Positions 41,999 to 50,637 are shown, numbered from the stretch's first letter. The stretch: 64,000 bases of DNA from DALYDD01 sp031973395 (GCA_031973395.1 DALYDD010000003.1:6272-70271); one strand, 5' to 3'. Made by a program: numbers and translations. Notes: generated by a model from the letters alone, not told the origin.

Positions 41999-42250
41999 AT
42001 GTTCATGAAAAATCAATCAAATACAATTTTTAATATTCTCATTGGAATCGCAATTATTTTGATCTTGGGTACTGTCTTTGTTGCGTGGAAATACCCTGCA
42101 TCAGATATGGATCATATGATGATGGAGGGCGATATGATGGATATGGAGCATGGTGATATGCCTATGGGTGATATGAAGGATGAACACAGTATGATGGATA
42201 GGGGTATGGACGCCTCTGGAAACGGCAGGGTAGAGACGAGTGGTAGATAG
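41999..42250 (+). CDS. Small membrane-anchored Met/His/Asp-rich protein
   Basis: An 83-aa protein with one TM segment (about 11-30) and an outer tail very rich in Met, Asp, His and Glu: DMDHMMMEGDMMDMEHGDMP (36-55), then further Met-Asp repeats. Clustered Met and His resemble copper- or silver-binding tails of periplasmic metal proteins, so metal binding outside the membrane is plausible but unproven. TATAAT at about 41951-41956 gives a leader of roughly 40 nt. ATG at 42005 is an alternative start. A good terminator follows. Confidence 0.65.
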   Translation: MFMKNQSNTIFNILIGIAIILILGTVFVAWKYPASDMDHMMMEGDMMDMEHGDMPMGDMKDEHSMMDRGMDASGNGRVETSGR

Positions 42251-42304
42251 TAATTCACCAATATTTTATTGGGTATTTTATTTTTTTTAAAACTTGATAA
42301 AAGT

Positions 42305-42335
42305 GAAAAGGCCGGGCATGTCGCTCGGCCTTTTC
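42305..42335 (+). terminator. Terminator after the Met-rich gene
   Basis: A GAAAAGGCCG/CGGCCTTTTC 10-bp stem (42305-42314 with 42326-42335), 11-nt loop, followed by T/A-rich sequence. Confidence 0.82.
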
Positions 42336-42385
42336 ATTATACCCTCATGTTATAATTAGCCCCTTAACCCAATAATTTCAATCAC

Positions 42386-43111
42386 ATGAAAAAAATCACA
42401 TATAATATTGACCAGGCTATTTTCTCGCAGGTTCCATATTATATGCGAGCGCTTGTGGTTGTGACTGATCTCCAAAATGGGCCGAGTACAGAGGTGGTAG
42501 TAGAAAAACTTAAGGCGGCCGAGAAAAATATTGCAGATACTTTTACCCAGGAAACCTTGCTTGCAGATCCACGTCTCACAACATGGCAAGAACATTTTAG
42601 AAAATTCGGAATGAACCCTCGAGATTTTCGTCCTGCACATGATGCAATGTCTCGTCGTGCAGTTCAAGGAAAAAGTTTGCCCAATATCAATACTGCAGTA
42701 GATATTGGAAATGCTGCATCACTCAAATATCTGATGCCGATTGGTGTGCATCCGCTTGATGCGGTAAAGTCTGAGTTATCTTTACGCCTCGCAACCGGTA
42801 GCGAAACTTTTACCGCTTTTGGTTCTGAGACAGTTGAATCTCCGGCAGCCGGAGAAGTAATTCTCGCTGAAGGTAATGATGTTTTCACTAGGTGTTGGGT
42901 ATGGCGACAAGCGCAAATGTCTATCACGTTACCCGAGAGTAAAACGCTCGTGGTAAATATTGATGCACTGACAGATTTGCCTGGGCAAACAGCAGCTGAT
43001 GTGCAGAAAATTGCAGAGGAATTGGCAGCCGAGATGCAGGAATATTGTGGAGCGAAGACACAGATAATTGTCTTAGATAAAGAGAATTCGAGTGCGGAGT
43101 TTAAGGTTTAA
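42386..43111 (+). CDS. B3/B4-domain protein (PheT editing-domain-like)
   Basis: A 241-aa stand-alone protein of the B3/B4 domain type, found in the beta subunit of phenylalanyl-tRNA synthetase as its editing module. Recognisable parts are WQEHFRKFGMNPRDFRPAH (about 68-86), a helix with SRRAVQGKSLPNINTAVDIGN (about 89-109), and LMPIGVHPLDAV near 116-127. Free B3/B4 proteins may clear mischarged tRNA or act on amino-acid-like substrates; the exact role is unknown. A TATAAT about 35 nt upstream gives a short leader. Its stop overlaps the convergent stop of the next gene by 4 bp. Confidence 0.85.
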   Translation: MKKITYNIDQAIFSQVPYYMRALVVVTDLQNGPSTEVVVEKLKAAEKNIADTFTQETLLADPRLTTWQEHFRKFGMNPRDFRPAHDAMSRRAVQGKSLPNINTAVDIGNAASLKYLMPIGVHPLDAVKSELSLRLATGSETFTAFGSETVESPAAGEVILAEGNDVFTRCWVWRQAQMSITLPESKTLVVNIDALTDLPGQTAADVQKIAEELAAEMQEYCGAKTQIIVLDKENSSAEFKV

Positions 43112-43995
43112 TCTCCTATAAAGCACAACTCTGCAAATGTGAGACCCGCTCCTTCTGTACCACATTGATTATTGTGATTAAGTTGTTCGCCACTCGCCCA
43201 ACCGAGAATATTATTTTGAGTACGGATCAAATATCGAGAATCTGTAAAATCATTATTTGGCTTATGATCTTGTTCCATCAAGACAATTTCTACAGGCGAA
43301 CCTGCAGCAATGTTGGCGATAACTGTCGTCATATTACCGCTAAAGAGTGTTACATCTTTTAATGCTTTCGTTGGAATGCCGGCATAGAGGAATGGTTGGA
43401 TAACTTCTCTAAGTTCTCCACTAGCCAAGACCTGATACTTCCGGTATGAAGTAAAGGTTTCGTTTTGTCGAGCAGAAGTATAAATAAACCCATTGCCTTG
43501 GATAATTGCTCCGGTCGGAGTTGAGCCCTTATATTCCAAGAGCGATCCATCATTCGCTGGTTTATCAGTCTTTATATAATATTCCAAATGCGGATCACCG
43601 CTTGGTCCTGAATCTTTAACAATATAATATTCCTTGCCATCAACACTTAATTTTGTTTTGAGCCATTCATTTTCTGAACCCTCAGCGCCCCAACGATCTG
43701 TTTGAGATTTATCGAGAGAGACAATGGCGACATCTTTTTCTTTTAACGGCGCACCAAGGTCTGAATTATATGCAACGTCATTATATGTTTCTAGACGATC
43801 TGGATATACAGGCTTGAAAACATGTGAAGAAATTGGTTTTTGCAAAAGGTTCTGGCTGTCGCCTTTGCCAGTAATTTTTTGCCAAATTGTTTGGGGGACG
43901 GTCGTGATATCATCACGCACATTTACCCAGACATAATAGATAAGGCCAATATTCACAAGGACCGAAAGTACAAAGATAAAAATGAGTTGTCGCAT
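43108..43995 (-). CDS. Membrane-anchored protein with SH3-like C-terminus
   Basis: A 295-aa protein with an N-terminal anchor (about 3-24) and a mixed extracytoplasmic region. The C-terminal stretch GSPVEIVLMEQDHKPNNDF then YLIRTQNNILGWASGEQL (about 232-270) looks like a bacterial SH3 domain, usually a cell-wall or peptide binding module. Two Cys (about 277 and 291) sit near the end. A TATACT box (44002-44007, minus strand) ends 6 nt before the ATG. The specific function is unknown. Confidence 0.62.
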   Translation of the reverse strand: MRQLIFIFVLSVLVNIGLIYYVWVNVRDDITTVPQTIWQKITGKGDSQNLLQKPISSHVFKPVYPDRLETYNDVAYNSDLGAPLKEKDVAIVSLDKSQTDRWGAEGSENEWLKTKLSVDGKEYYIVKDSGPSGDPHLEYYIKTDKPANDGSLLEYKGSTPTGAIIQGNGFIYTSARQNETFTSYRKYQVLASGELREVIQPFLYAGIPTKALKDVTLFSGNMTTVIANIAAGSPVEIVLMEQDHKPNNDFTDSRYLIRTQNNILGWASGEQLNHNNQCGTEGAGLTFAELCFIGD

Positions 43996-44014
43996 ATGGG
44001 TAGTATATAAGCTT

Positions 44015-44812
44015 TTACTTTAATGTTTTCCACAAAAAATCAAAGTGTATTTTCATTAAATGTGAAAAGCTTTTGCTATGCACAATAAATCCAAATAATT
44101 CAGGAGATGAATCAAAGAAGGCCACTTTGTCTCCGTATACCCAATAACTCATCTCAATTCCTAAATCATCAGGTAAATATTTTACCGTACGCAAGGTTTC
44201 TGGTCCTGGAATAACATATGGATGCTTTGCTTCTTCGGTTACGGTACCCTGGCGAATTACTTTGATACTAATATTTTGCTCAATACGACGGCGGTTATGC
44301 CAGTTAATATATTCGTATCCAAGAAGATCAATTACTTTTTGTGTGGGCCATACCGTATATGTTTCGATATCGCGAGACCAGAGAATATCATTCTGCACGC
44401 TTTTAATTCCCTCAACACCGCTGAAAAATTGAACTTTGGGTTCTACTGAGCCAGACCCTTCTTGAAGCATTGGTAAAATTTCTTTAAATACTTTTCTCGC
44501 TTTTTCATATTGTGCCTCTCGCTGATCGATCAGTACTTGAATGGCATTTGGATCATTTGCCGTGAAAAAAAGCTTTCCATCCTGCTTTTTCGATAGAATT
44601 AAATTCTTTTTCTGTAAAAGACGGATATGGTCATACACCGAAGGGCGGGGGACATTAACGATTTCTGCCAACATGCGCGCCGTAAGGCTTTTGCTTCCGA
44701 GCAGCTTGGCATAAATCTTCTGGGAAATAGGCGGAATATCAATAGAAGACAGGACATCTTCCAATAGCTCCATATTAGAATCCGCTCCAGAATCGATATC
44801 CATTTTTACCAT
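44015..44812 (-). CDS. TrmB-family transcriptional regulator
   Basis: A 265-aa regulator. A winged-helix DNA-binding domain (about 25-90: QKIYAKLLGSKSLTARMLAE, VPRPSVYDHIRLLQKKNLI) precedes a short coiled coil (about 97-115). The C-terminal domain fits TrmB-like effector domains that in known members bind sugars or other ligands; the ligand here is unknown. Its own promoter overlaps a 19-bp palindrome (44844-44862), suggesting autoregulation and control of the divergent methyltransferase gene. TATAAT (44824-44829, minus strand) lies 11 nt before the ATG at 44812. Confidence 0.85.
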   Translation of the reverse strand: MVKMDIDSGADSNMELLEDVLSSIDIPPISQKIYAKLLGSKSLTARMLAEIVNVPRPSVYDHIRLLQKKNLILSKKQDGKLFFTANDPNAIQVLIDQREAQYEKARKVFKEILPMLQEGSGSVEPKVQFFSGVEGIKSVQNDILWSRDIETYTVWPTQKVIDLLGYEYINWHNRRRIEQNISIKVIRQGTVTEEAKHPYVIPGPETLRTVKYLPDDLGIEMSYWVYGDKVAFFDSSPELFGFIVHSKSFSHLMKIHFDFLWKTLK

Positions 44813-44843
44813 AGTATGGCTCTATTATAGGCTATTTTTACTG

Positions 44844-44862
44844 GTTGTCGAGCTTCGACAAC
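44844..44862. promoter_or_regulatory. Operator-like palindrome between TrmB-type regulator and methyltransferase
   Basis: GTTGTCGA-GCT-TCGACAAC is a perfect 8-bp inverted repeat with a 3-bp centre. On the minus strand the embedded TCGACA lies 16-17 bp before TATAAT (44824-44829), so it overlaps the regulator's -35 element. A bound regulator would block its own promoter. Confidence 0.65.
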
Positions 44863-44974
44863 ATTCATACAACTATAGACAAGAATGATAATCTATTGCC
44901 AGATAGTTAATCCAAGGCTGTCTCCACGTACTAATTCTACTCCTGCCCAAACCATTCAAACCTGAAATTAACCA

Positions 44975-45832
44975 ATGAATACAAATCCAAAAACGCAGAT
45001 CATTGAAAAACTTCTTGCTGCCGCCATGGGGGATCCTCCAACAATTGAACGCGTGCGGGCTGACTTTATGAAGACTTTTCTCTGTACAGGTATTAGTCAC
45101 AATCAGGCGTCTACTCTTACTCAAGAGCTGATTGAGCTTCTGGGGGGAGACTGTCCTCTCGACATTCAGGAACAGATGGCCTATGCAATGTTTATGCTGA
45201 CTTTTATTGAAGGTACCAAAACTAATATGGTCCAAGCCCTCAATGAGGCAATGATTGGACGTTCAGAAATCATCTATAACCAAATCAGCCCATACCTCAA
45301 AGATGTGGAAGGTCCTGTCGTGGACTTCGGTTGTGGTAATGGTAAGGTGGCACAGTTTCTCTGTGATCGAAGCGGCCTCGATATCGTCGGCTACGATGTT
45401 GTGGCATACCAAATGCCTGGTGTCACTGTGCCACTTCATATCTTCGATGGTGGACATGTGCCCGTGGAGGATAATTTCTTTGAAGCTGCTGTGGTTACGA
45501 ATGTGATTCACCACGAAGCCGAAAATGAAAATATTCTTCGCGAGCTTACGCGCATTGTTCGGCGCAAGTTGGTCATCATCGAGACCGTACCAATCGGGGC
45601 GACGCCTGAGGAGGTTGGACATGACCGTCTTCGGACTTTCATGAATGACTTCCTCTACAATCGACTCTTCTGCTATGGAGCAGATATCCCAACACCTGGA
45701 ACCTACGAGACGCCACAAGGCTGGATCGATCGGTTTCGGGATTATGGGTGGCGATCTACTGTGAGTGTCGATCTTGGCGTCGATCAGAAAGTCATTGAGG
45801 ACACACACCACCTTCTGGTCTTCGAGAAGTAA
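44975..45832 (+). CDS. Class I SAM-dependent methyltransferase
   Basis: A 285-aa methyltransferase of the Methyltransf_11 type. Residues 1-100 are an uncharacterised helical region. The SAM-binding motif I is VVDFGCGNGKVAQFL (115-129), followed by motif II (DIVGYDVV, about 136-143), the acidic loop VEDNFFEAAVVTNVIHH (164-180) and the downstream VIIETVPIG. The substrate is unknown. The gene has a long leader without a -10 box near the ATG, richer GC codons than its neighbours and a GC-rich terminator, all unlike the local pattern. It is divergent from the TrmB-type regulator and may be its target. Confidence 0.8.
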   Translation: MNTNPKTQIIEKLLAAAMGDPPTIERVRADFMKTFLCTGISHNQASTLTQELIELLGGDCPLDIQEQMAYAMFMLTFIEGTKTNMVQALNEAMIGRSEIIYNQISPYLKDVEGPVVDFGCGNGKVAQFLCDRSGLDIVGYDVVAYQMPGVTVPLHIFDGGHVPVEDNFFEAAVVTNVIHHEAENENILRELTRIVRRKLVIIETVPIGATPEEVGHDRLRTFMNDFLYNRLFCYGADIPTPGTYETPQGWIDRFRDYGWRSTVSVDLGVDQKVIEDTHHLLVFEK

Positions 45833-45859
45833 TCGCGATGCAATTCGCAAACAAAACGC

Positions 45860-45894
45860 ACGGCCCGATTGGAGAAATCCGATTGGGCCGTTTT
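45860..45894 (+). terminator. Terminator of the methyltransferase gene
   Basis: A 13-bp stem (45860-45872 with 45879-45891) with two G-T pairs, an ACGGCCC/GGGCCGT core and a TTTT run. Confidence 0.85.
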
Positions 45895-45944
45895 GCCTCA
45901 CGTCTTTTTATATAGAGTATAATTAATCGCATAATATAAATTAT

Positions 45945-46691
45945 ATGAATAAACAAAAAGGCTTCTCACAAATCGTAGTTATCATCGTCTTCGTGCTTGC
46001 CCTAGGGCTTGCGGGCTGGTATTTTTTAACCAATAAGAATAAGCCCCTAAACACTGTATATATAAATCCACCAACAGCATCTGTCGATACAAATACTGGT
46101 GCTACAAGTACCACGCCACAGCAACCATCACAAACTACACATACAAATAATAATGCCAGCAATACACCAGACACAACAATTGTTTCTGCCCCACCTGAAT
46201 ATAGAGTTTACGCAGATATTAGAGCTGGCTTTTCTTCACGCTTAAGCATCAATGGATTTGCTGGAGAGATCTCCGACCTACAATATTCAACTCACTACAA
46301 AGGTGTCACTCCACAATTAGTACATGTATATAATGCTTTTACAACGAGTAATATCAAAGCTTGGATTGTTGTCTGGCAGGAGGAAAACAGTGATACATGT
46401 CTAAAAGATTTGAGTACCTCTAGTTCTATTCAGCCTAGAAAAAACAATAATGATCTCACTGTGTCTCAGAGGAACTGGGGAGATGCCGCAATGGGGCAAT
46501 ATGAAGACTTGAGAATTTATGCTATCTCAAATGGTAAAAAGAAATACTGTGTCGTAGGGCAGACGCATGGAACAAGACCGAATAATTTGGAAGGTACAGC
46601 ATATGATGATCAGGAAAAATTAAATACAGCTGCCTTAGCAGATTTTGATAAAGCTACAAAAATATTTGTAGACAATTTCAAGATTCTTTAG
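45945..46691 (+). CDS. Exported protein with prepilin-like N-terminus
   Basis: A 248-aa protein. It starts MNKQKGFSQIVVIIVFVLA, a short basic leader ending KG followed by FSQ and a hydrophobic helix, as in type IV prepilins, though Glu at position +5 is absent. A Thr/Asn/Pro/Ser-rich linker (about 35-80) leads to a globular domain with two Cys (about 146 and 205) that may form a disulfide. The family is unknown. The leader would suit processing by a prepilin peptidase and use by the pilus system at 51-57 kb. Confidence 0.58.
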   Translation: MNKQKGFSQIVVIIVFVLALGLAGWYFLTNKNKPLNTVYINPPTASVDTNTGATSTTPQQPSQTTHTNNNASNTPDTTIVSAPPEYRVYADIRAGFSSRLSINGFAGEISDLQYSTHYKGVTPQLVHVYNAFTTSNIKAWIVVWQEENSDTCLKDLSTSSSIQPRKNNNDLTVSQRNWGDAAMGQYEDLRIYAISNGKKKYCVVGQTHGTRPNNLEGTAYDDQEKLNTAALADFDKATKIFVDNFKIL

Positions 46692-46711
46692 GTTAGTAAT
46701 TGGAATAGATA

Positions 46712-46748
46712 AAACAAAAACCACTTCATCGCGAAGTGGTTTTTGTTT
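46712..46748. terminator. Terminator between the prepilin-like gene and tig
   Basis: A perfect 16-bp stem (46712-46727 with 46733-46748) with a 5-nt loop, A/T-rich outside. It is shared by convergent genes. Confidence 0.88.
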
Positions 46749-46765
46749 GCCGGGATAAACGTAAA

Positions 46766-47866
46766 TTACTTTGTCGATTCCAAAAACTTCCACACCAAAT
46801 CATTAGTCAAGAATTGCTCCACATAGATAGTGGCCCGCATCTTGTCAGCATCTTTATAATGGTTCATGAGAGCTGTCACTTCTTTTTCTACGGCTTCCTT
46901 TGTGGGCTCCAGTTTTTCCTCAACTGCAACATGAGTCATGATGATCTGAGTTTTGGCACGCTTCACGGCATCTGGCTCAGCATCTTTTCGGAAATCCTCT
47001 ATAGTTTTCCCGATATGTTTCAAATAATCCTCGAGTTTGAGACCCATCTGAGAAATATTTGCAGACATCTCGCTCATCATGCGATTGAGTTCTGAATCAA
47101 TCATGATGCGCGGCATTTTGATATCAGATTTTTCAATCAATTTTTCCATCAAAGTTAATCGAGCCTTCTCCACTTCTACGCGAGCCTTCTTCTCTTTGAT
47201 ACCCTGTGAAATTTGCGCTCGGAATTCTTCCATCGTTTTAAAATCTCCAAACTTCTTGATGAAGTCTTCGTTTACTTCCGGAAGTTCAAGTTCTTTACCC
47301 TCTGACTTTCCATGATCGTGGCCATGATCATCTGGGTGATCCTCGTGCCATTTCTGGTGTGCGATCTGGTCCTGAAGATTTTTTACCGCAGCATCAATTT
47401 CTTCTTCGGTGGCAGTGAGCTTGGCATCCATTTCTTCCTGTGCTTTCTTATCCAGAGAAAAAACTTCTTTTGCTAACTTTTTATAATCTGCAATTTTAGA
47501 CTCTGGCATAGTTGCCACATTAATTTTTACAGAAAAAGCTTCGCCGGGTGCAACTTTTGTAATCAAAACCTGGGGTGAACCAATTGGTTTTAATTCTGTG
47601 GCAACAATGATATCGCCATAATGTTTTTCAAGCGCGAGTTGTCCTGCTTCTTCAAGCACTGCAATTTCACCAAGTCGATCGATCAAGATCTTCTCGGGAA
47701 CTTTGCCTTCACGGAAGCCATCTACTTTCATAGTTGCACCGAGACTTTTTACGGCTTCATCTCGGAACTTTGTGACTTCCTCTGGCTCGATCTCAACATG
47801 AACTTCAATCTCGCATTCAGCGTCTTTGACTGGCTCTTGTTTTGTAATTTTGAATGGTTTTGACAT
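46766..47866 (-). CDS. tig: Trigger factor lacking the PPIase domain
   Basis: Ribosome-associated chaperone, 366 aa. The ribosome-binding N-domain (1-115) has the signature GFREGKVP (50-57). The long helical C-domain (about 120-366) is present. The central FKBP-type PPIase domain of normal trigger factors (about 430 aa) is missing. In its place is a charged linker with a His/Asp-rich run, HEDHPDDHGHDHGKSEG (174-190). PPIase-less trigger factors should still act as chaperones. The His-rich loop may bind metal. TTTAAT, a poor -10, lies about 12 nt before the ATG. Confidence 0.88.
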   Translation of the reverse strand: MSKPFKITKQEPVKDAECEIEVHVEIEPEEVTKFRDEAVKSLGATMKVDGFREGKVPEKILIDRLGEIAVLEEAGQLALEKHYGDIIVATELKPIGSPQVLITKVAPGEAFSVKINVATMPESKIADYKKLAKEVFSLDKKAQEEMDAKLTATEEEIDAAVKNLQDQIAHQKWHEDHPDDHGHDHGKSEGKELELPEVNEDFIKKFGDFKTMEEFRAQISQGIKEKKARVEVEKARLTLMEKLIEKSDIKMPRIMIDSELNRMMSEMSANISQMGLKLEDYLKHIGKTIEDFRKDAEPDAVKRAKTQIIMTHVAVEEKLEPTKEAVEKEVTALMNHYKDADKMRATIYVEQFLTNDLVWKFLESTK

Positions 47867-47924
47867 GGGTATTCAGGGATTAAATTTTTAGATAAAAAAT
47901 GTGCGTATGTAATTTGCGCGCTAT

Positions 47925-48854
47925 TTAATTAGGCAACTTGAGAGAAGGGATAATCTGCTTTTTTCGAGAAACGATACCAGGGAGGACTTCTATATCACTC
48001 TCGGCACCAACGCCGAATGATGCAGAAACGATATCTTTTGTCAGTTGATTATATGTGAACACTGTCGCTTCTTCTTTAAAGATATCGACAATGAAAAAGA
48101 GAACATCGTTTACGTCTGTTTCACCTTTTTTCAATTGTTCAATCGCAGCGATGATACCTTCTCGTCTTGCAAGGATTGATGCAGGGTTTGTAGTTTCAAC
48201 AACCGAGATACGAATATTTGTTTCACCAAGAGAGACTTTCTTACTATCCAAGTGTACGAGTCCGATATCGGTGAAGTCTGAAACGTCTGACTTGGCTTCA
48301 AACATTTCGTTGGCATAAGACTGAACATCAAGATTAAGTTTGGCTGCGATCTTTTCTGCAACATCTTTATCATGAGGAGTGGTTGTCGGAGAACGGAATG
48401 CGAGTGTATCAGAGAGGATGCAAGACAGAATAAGGCCAGCAATATTTTCTGGCATATTTTCTGTAACTTCGGGACCCATGAGATCGTGAATAACAGTTGC
48501 GGTTGAGGCCACAGTCTTCATGGTGATATCAACTGGTTTTCGAGTTGAGATACCTCCAGTCAGCATATGATGGTCGATAATCTGCATAATATTTGTTTCC
48601 AAGATATTTGCAGGTAATTCTTGCGGATTATTTGTATCGACAATCACAACTGTGTCATCTGCGGTTAATGCTTCGAGTAATGCTGGTTCAGATGCACTCC
48701 ATCGTTTGAGCACGAACTGTGTTTCTTTATTAAGTGCGCCCAGTACAAAAGGCTCGGCCTTATGTGTAGTATGAGTGTTTAGATACCAAGCCCACAAAAT
48801 CGCACTCACTGTTGCGTCCGTATCAGGAGATATGTGTCCAAAAACTTTTATCAT
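47925..48854 (-). CDS. ppaC: Manganese-dependent inorganic pyrophosphatase (DHH family)
   Basis: Hydrolyses pyrophosphate to drive biosynthesis; 309 aa. It has GHISPDTDATVSA (about 5-17, metal-binding His and Asp), VDTNNPQELP (about 70-79), IDHHMLTGG (the DHH motif), a family-type SDTLAFRSPTTT and the C-terminal DHHA2 part ending in RKKQIIPSL (the RKxQ substrate-binding motif). The start at 48854 matches the family. It sits inside a 12-bp inverted repeat (48853-48880) and overlaps the stop of a nine-codon upstream ORF, a possible translational control element. Confidence 0.93.
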   Translation of the reverse strand: MIKVFGHISPDTDATVSAILWAWYLNTHTTHKAEPFVLGALNKETQFVLKRWSASEPALLEALTADDTVVIVDTNNPQELPANILETNIMQIIDHHMLTGGISTRKPVDITMKTVASTATVIHDLMGPEVTENMPENIAGLILSCILSDTLAFRSPTTTPHDKDVAEKIAAKLNLDVQSYANEMFEAKSDVSDFTDIGLVHLDSKKVSLGETNIRISVVETTNPASILARREGIIAAIEQLKKGETDVNDVLFFIVDIFKEEATVFTYNQLTKDIVSASFGVGAESDIEVLPGIVSRKKQIIPSLKLPN

Positions 48855-48880
48855 GATTTGTGTCGTAAGACACAAATCAT
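48853..48880 (-). promoter_or_regulatory. Hairpin and mini-ORF over the ppaC start codon
   Basis: A perfect 12-bp inverted repeat (48853-48864 with 48869-48880) with a 4-nt loop. Read on the minus strand, an ATG at 48880 encodes a nine-residue peptide (MICVLRHKS) whose TGA overlaps the ppaC ATG as ATGA. The hairpin would bury the ppaC start unless it is opened. Confidence 0.5.
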
Positions 48881-48970
48881 AAATATTAGTTTATGAATTT
48901 GCATCTTACGAAATTAATTTTATTAATAAGATCGAATATTCACTATTTACCTATAAGGTTCAGATAATTC

Positions 48971-50251
48971 TTAAGCCTTTGCTTCAGGGGCAGTTTCTTC
49001 AGTTGTTTCTTCTCGGAATTCTGCAGCAACGTCATCTGCAATGTTGAGATTAGAGATATCCTTGAAATCTTTTTCGTCCGCTACGACTTCATTCGTCTCA
49101 GCAGCTTCTCCGGCACCACCAATACTTGCATCATCATTTTCTGCATCAGCAAGCGTGTCACCTGCAACTGAGCGAATATCAATTCTCCAGCCAGTAAGCT
49201 TCGCAGCAAGACGTACATTTTGTCCACCTTTACCAATGGCAAGACTCTGCTGATCGCCAGTTACTTCAACAACTGCAGTTTTATCATCCTCATTTACTTT
49301 TACATCAACTACTTTTGCAGGCTTCAGTGCTTCACGAACGTATTCGGCAGGATTTTCGAAGTATTCGATAACATCAATTCTTTCGCCGCCAAGTTCGCTT
49401 GTCACTGTATTTACTCGCGTACCACGCTGACCAACCATAGATCCGAGCGGATCAATATGCGGATCTGCAGAGTACACAGCAATCTTTGTTCGAGCACCTG
49501 CTTCACGTGCAATAGATTTAATTTCTACAGTTCCCGCAGAAAGTTCGGGTACCTCAGCCTTGAAAAGCTCGGCGATGAACTTTGGATTTGATCGAGACAT
49601 ACGCAAATAGATACCACGAGGAGTTTCATCTACTCGCACGAGATATGCGCGCACTCTTTCTCCTTGTTTGAAATGTTCGCCAGGAATTTGTTCATCATAT
49701 GGAAGAAGACCAACGGCTCGGCCCATATTGATATAAATATTTCCTCGTTCAACTCGCTCTACGGTTCCAGAAATAATCTCACCTTCTTTCTTTCCGAATT
49801 CACCAAGAACAGAAACTTTTTCTGCCTCGCGAATTTTCTGGATAATTACTTGCTTCGCAGTTTGTGCCGCGATTCGTCCATAATCTTCTTTTGATTCAAG
49901 TGGGAAGACGAGCTCTTCATTGACCTGAATATCTTTTTTGATTTTTCGAGCATCATCGAGGAGGATGTGCTGTTCGTCATTGAAAAAGATCTTGTCCTCC
50001 GGAATCTCTACTCCGGCCTCTTTTTCATAAATAATAGTGTCAGGATCAACAACTGTTTTTACCTGATAAAAATGTGTATCGCCGCTTGTGATATCAAAAG
50101 TAGCGCGAATAAACTGGCCACGTCGGCCGTATTCTTTCTTATATGCAGTCGCCAAAGCCATTTCGATAGCTTCGATGATGCGCTCTCTGGGAATTCCTCG
50201 CTCTTCTTCGAGCTGATCCAATACTGAGTGGATTACTTTGAGGTCAAACAT
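48971..50251 (-). CDS. nusA: Transcription termination/antitermination factor NusA
   Basis: A 426-aa RNA polymerase-associated factor. An N-terminal domain (1-130) is followed by an S1 domain (about 155-225: ISGTVERVERGNIYINMG) and two KH domains (about 230-380: DPLGSMVGQRGTRVNTV; AIGKGGQNVRLAAKLTGWRID). The C-terminal tail is acidic and Ala-rich, without the acidic repeats of E. coli NusA. Length is typical. The region upstream (50252-50640) should contain its 5' leader. It was not found with the usual rimP-infB neighbours. Confidence 0.95.
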   Translation of the reverse strand: MFDLKVIHSVLDQLEEERGIPRERIIEAIEMALATAYKKEYGRRGQFIRATFDITSGDTHFYQVKTVVDPDTIIYEKEAGVEIPEDKIFFNDEQHILLDDARKIKKDIQVNEELVFPLESKEDYGRIAAQTAKQVIIQKIREAEKVSVLGEFGKKEGEIISGTVERVERGNIYINMGRAVGLLPYDEQIPGEHFKQGERVRAYLVRVDETPRGIYLRMSRSNPKFIAELFKAEVPELSAGTVEIKSIAREAGARTKIAVYSADPHIDPLGSMVGQRGTRVNTVTSELGGERIDVIEYFENPAEYVREALKPAKVVDVKVNEDDKTAVVEVTGDQQSLAIGKGGQNVRLAAKLTGWRIDIRSVAGDTLADAENDDASIGGAGEAAETNEVVADEKDFKDISNLNIADDVAAEFREETTEETAPEAKA

Positions 50252-50637
50252 ATGGATTTTGTTATTAGCCTTATTCTTAGCCCTATATTGGCTGGTTAGT
50301 CATGTTTTGAGCTAGCCGAGCGCAATATCTGGGATAAAGAGGCGGCCCGTCGGCATGTGGCCGATGGACGGGTATTAAATTGTGATTTATCTATATTTTA
50401 GGCCGTAAAATAGCGTTTTGGGACGGATTTCTGGCAAAAAATTTAGCCCGCCTTTTGGGCGAACCTTTCACCCTTCTAATATATGTGTTTTTGAGCAGAG
50501 TGTCAATTGATTTGGACATATAGCGTAGTGGTTTCGAGTCCTGCTCCAGGGTCATTTTTTGGCGGTCTTAAAACGGCCTATAAATATGCTCAAAATGGGG
50601 AGATTGCCAAGAAAATGAAAAATCCAGGTTAAATTTC
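50252..50637. other. nusA upstream region
   Basis: 386 bp without a convincing ORF. It includes hairpins CCCGT...ACGGG with an inner CGGC/GCCG (50347-50371), GCCC/GGGC near 50445-50460, and an ATATTG/CAATAT pair near 50285-50327. These may belong to the nusA 5' leader on the minus strand. A tRNA-like phrase near 50514-50550 cannot fold as a tRNA. Confidence 0.4.

Noticed and set aside
49502..49517. 13/16 parS-like match inside nusA
   Set aside because: Isolated, in a conserved coding region, and about one such match per few windows is expected by chance.
50514..50550. tRNA-like stretch with GTTTCGAGTCC-type T-arm sequence
   Set aside because: The acceptor and T-stem cannot pair, and no anticodon arm is present. 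It could be a remnant but cannot be supported as a tRNA.
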